A DNA stretch of 64,000 bases, taken from the NCBI GenBank assembly GCA_003574685.1, contig QOCQ01000021.1, positions 1 through 64,000 on the forward strand, in the 5' to 3' direction. The translations under genes and the position numbers were made by a program. Numbering within the stretch: the first letter of the stretch is position 1; every line of letters starts with the position of its first letter. Shown piece by piece: positions 63,284 to 64,000 of the stretch. Below the pieces are notes generated by a model that was given only the letters and a program-made list of their open reading frames with translations, was not told the DNA's origin and searched no databases. Source of the stretch: Rhodospirillaceae bacterium SYSU D60007. GTDB lineage: Bacteria > Pseudomonadota > Alphaproteobacteria > Reyranellales > Reyranellaceae.

Positions 63284-64000
63284 ATGACCATCAAAGATGC
63301 CCGCGGCCTTGCCATGTCAGGCGCCGATCAAGCCGCAGCCGACGCCTTCGAGGCGGCGCTGGCCGAGTTCCAGTGCTACGTGGGCAATCCCGTCGGCACC
63401 ATCGAGGCAGCCCTGCAGGCGCAACCCGGGTTCACCATGGGACACGTACTGCGCGGCTATCTTTACGGCTCCAGCAGCGAGGCGCCGGGCATGCGTGAGG
63501 CGGCTGCATCGTTCGAAGCTGCCAGGGCGCTGCCGGCCGATGCGCGCGAGCGACAGCATGTCGCGGCCCTTGCGGCGCTGGCCGCAGGCGACTTCGCTGC
63601 CGCCGCGCAACGCTGGGAAGCGCTGCTGGTCGAATATCCACGCGACATCCTCGCCCTGCAGATAGCGCATCTTGTCGATTTCTTTCGCGGCGATGCGCGC
63701 AACCTGCGCGATCGCATTGCGCGGCGCCTCCATGCCTGGACCAAGGCCGATCCCGGCTACCATGCGGTCCTGAGCATGCACGCCTTCGGCCTGGAGGAGA
63801 TGGGCGAATACGATCGCGCCGAGGAGCGTGGTCGGGAATCGGTATCGATCAATCCGCGCGATGGCTGGGGCTATCACGCGGTCGCGCACGTGCTGGAGAT
63901 GCGTAACCAGCCGGAGGATGGCATCCGGTGGCTGTCCTCGACCAGCGCGAAGTGGGCGCCAGAGTCGTTTTTCAAAGTGCACAACTGGTGGCATCTCGCG
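63284..64000 (+). CDS. TPR repeat protein (TTC38-like), truncated by the window end
   Basis: The frame is open to the edge: 239 residues starting MTIKDARGLAMSGADQAAAD. Helical tetratricopeptide-like repeats are visible, such as MREAAASFEAARALPADARE, AAAQRWEALLVEYPRDILAL and YHAVLSMHAFGLEEMGEYDR, and the order resembles the bacterial homologues of human TTC38. Such proteins are soluble and of unknown role. The C-terminal part is missing, so length and any other domain are unknown. Confidence 0.75.
   Translation, partial: MTIKDARGLAMSGADQAAADAFEAALAEFQCYVGNPVGTIEAALQAQPGFTMGHVLRGYLYGSSSEAPGMREAAASFEAARALPADARERQHVAALAALAAGDFAAAAQRWEALLVEYPRDILALQIAHLVDFFRGDARNLRDRIARRLHAWTKADPGYHAVLSMHAFGLEEMGEYDRAEERGRESVSINPRDGWGYHAVAHVLEMRNQPEDGIRWLSSTSAKWAPESFFKVHNWWHLA

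Overview
The window is GC-rich chromosomal DNA from an alphaproteobacterium. Supporting signs are a HemJ-type protoporphyrinogen oxidase beside hemH and hemE, the block hemW-rdgB-rph divergent from hrcA-grpE, an outer-membrane porin starting MKKALLGTTALVAGG, and a FixK-type Crp/Fnr regulator with TTGA-N6-TCAA boxes. A Rhodospirillales or Reyranella-like lineage is my guess; no rRNA is present to place it. No phage, CRISPR array or complete insertion sequence is visible. Three families of intergenic inverted repeats are scattered through it.

Layout. 1-2.5 kb: repeat debris, a DUF3576 lipoprotein and a porin with a clear terminator. 2.7-11 kb: hemW, rdgB and rph on the minus strand, then hrcA, grpE, dnaK and dnaJ on the plus strand (the heat-shock core). 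11-15.8 kb: tag, dapB, a secreted helix-hairpin-helix protein and glnD. 15.8-19.5 kb: a two-subunit thiamine-diphosphate decarboxylase and hemJ-hemH-hemE. 20-26.6 kb: a PPDK/PEP-synthase regulatory kinase, a small secreted protein, an MFS carrier, a CMD-family protein, a GNAT and a 1013-residue FAD/Fe-S dehydrogenase. 26.5-29.9 kb: two SDRs flanking rho. 29.9-34.1 kb: two tandem modules, each an alpha/beta hydrolase followed by a luciferase-like flavin monooxygenase. 34.5-39.6 kb: RidA, LysE, a beta-hydroxyacid dehydrogenase, a CMD protein, two Hsp20 chaperones under a CIRCE operator, and a class V aminotransferase. 39.8-47.1 kb: two glycosyltransferases, a DUF1036 protein, a hydroxyacid dehydrogenase, a MuiA-like protein and a frameshifted psuG. 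47.2-53.3 kb: a low-oxygen island. 53.5-56.4 kb: tRNA-Gly, a YbaK-type editing protein, and a Zur-type operator before znuA and a frameshifted outer-membrane barrel gene. 56.5-64 kb: CnoX-type thioredoxin, Lon-N domain protein, Trm112, DUF971, MFS, TauE, lactonase, nitronate monooxygenase, SMR pump, and a TPR protein cut by the window end.

How the parts work together. HrcA (5.7 kb) is the expected repressor of the Hsp20 operon at 38 kb, because a perfect 9-9-9 CIRCE element lies under a sigma-32-like promoter there. In the 47-53 kb island a Fnr/FixK-type regulator has the recognition-helix residues expected to read TTGA half-sites. Such boxes precede a universal stress protein and hemN-hemerythrin in the same island, so local control of low-oxygen metabolism is likely. 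Haem synthesis is well represented: hemE, hemH, hemJ, hemN and the chaperone hemW.

The most unusual items are the two hydrolase-monooxygenase modules, whose hydrolases carry Cys or Gly where the nucleophilic Ser belongs; an insertion of about 40 residues in Rho; and a large palindromic repeat sitting in the hrcA leader. Two genes (psuG and the barrel gene) each look broken by one missing base, so either both are recent pseudogenes or the sequence has indel errors.
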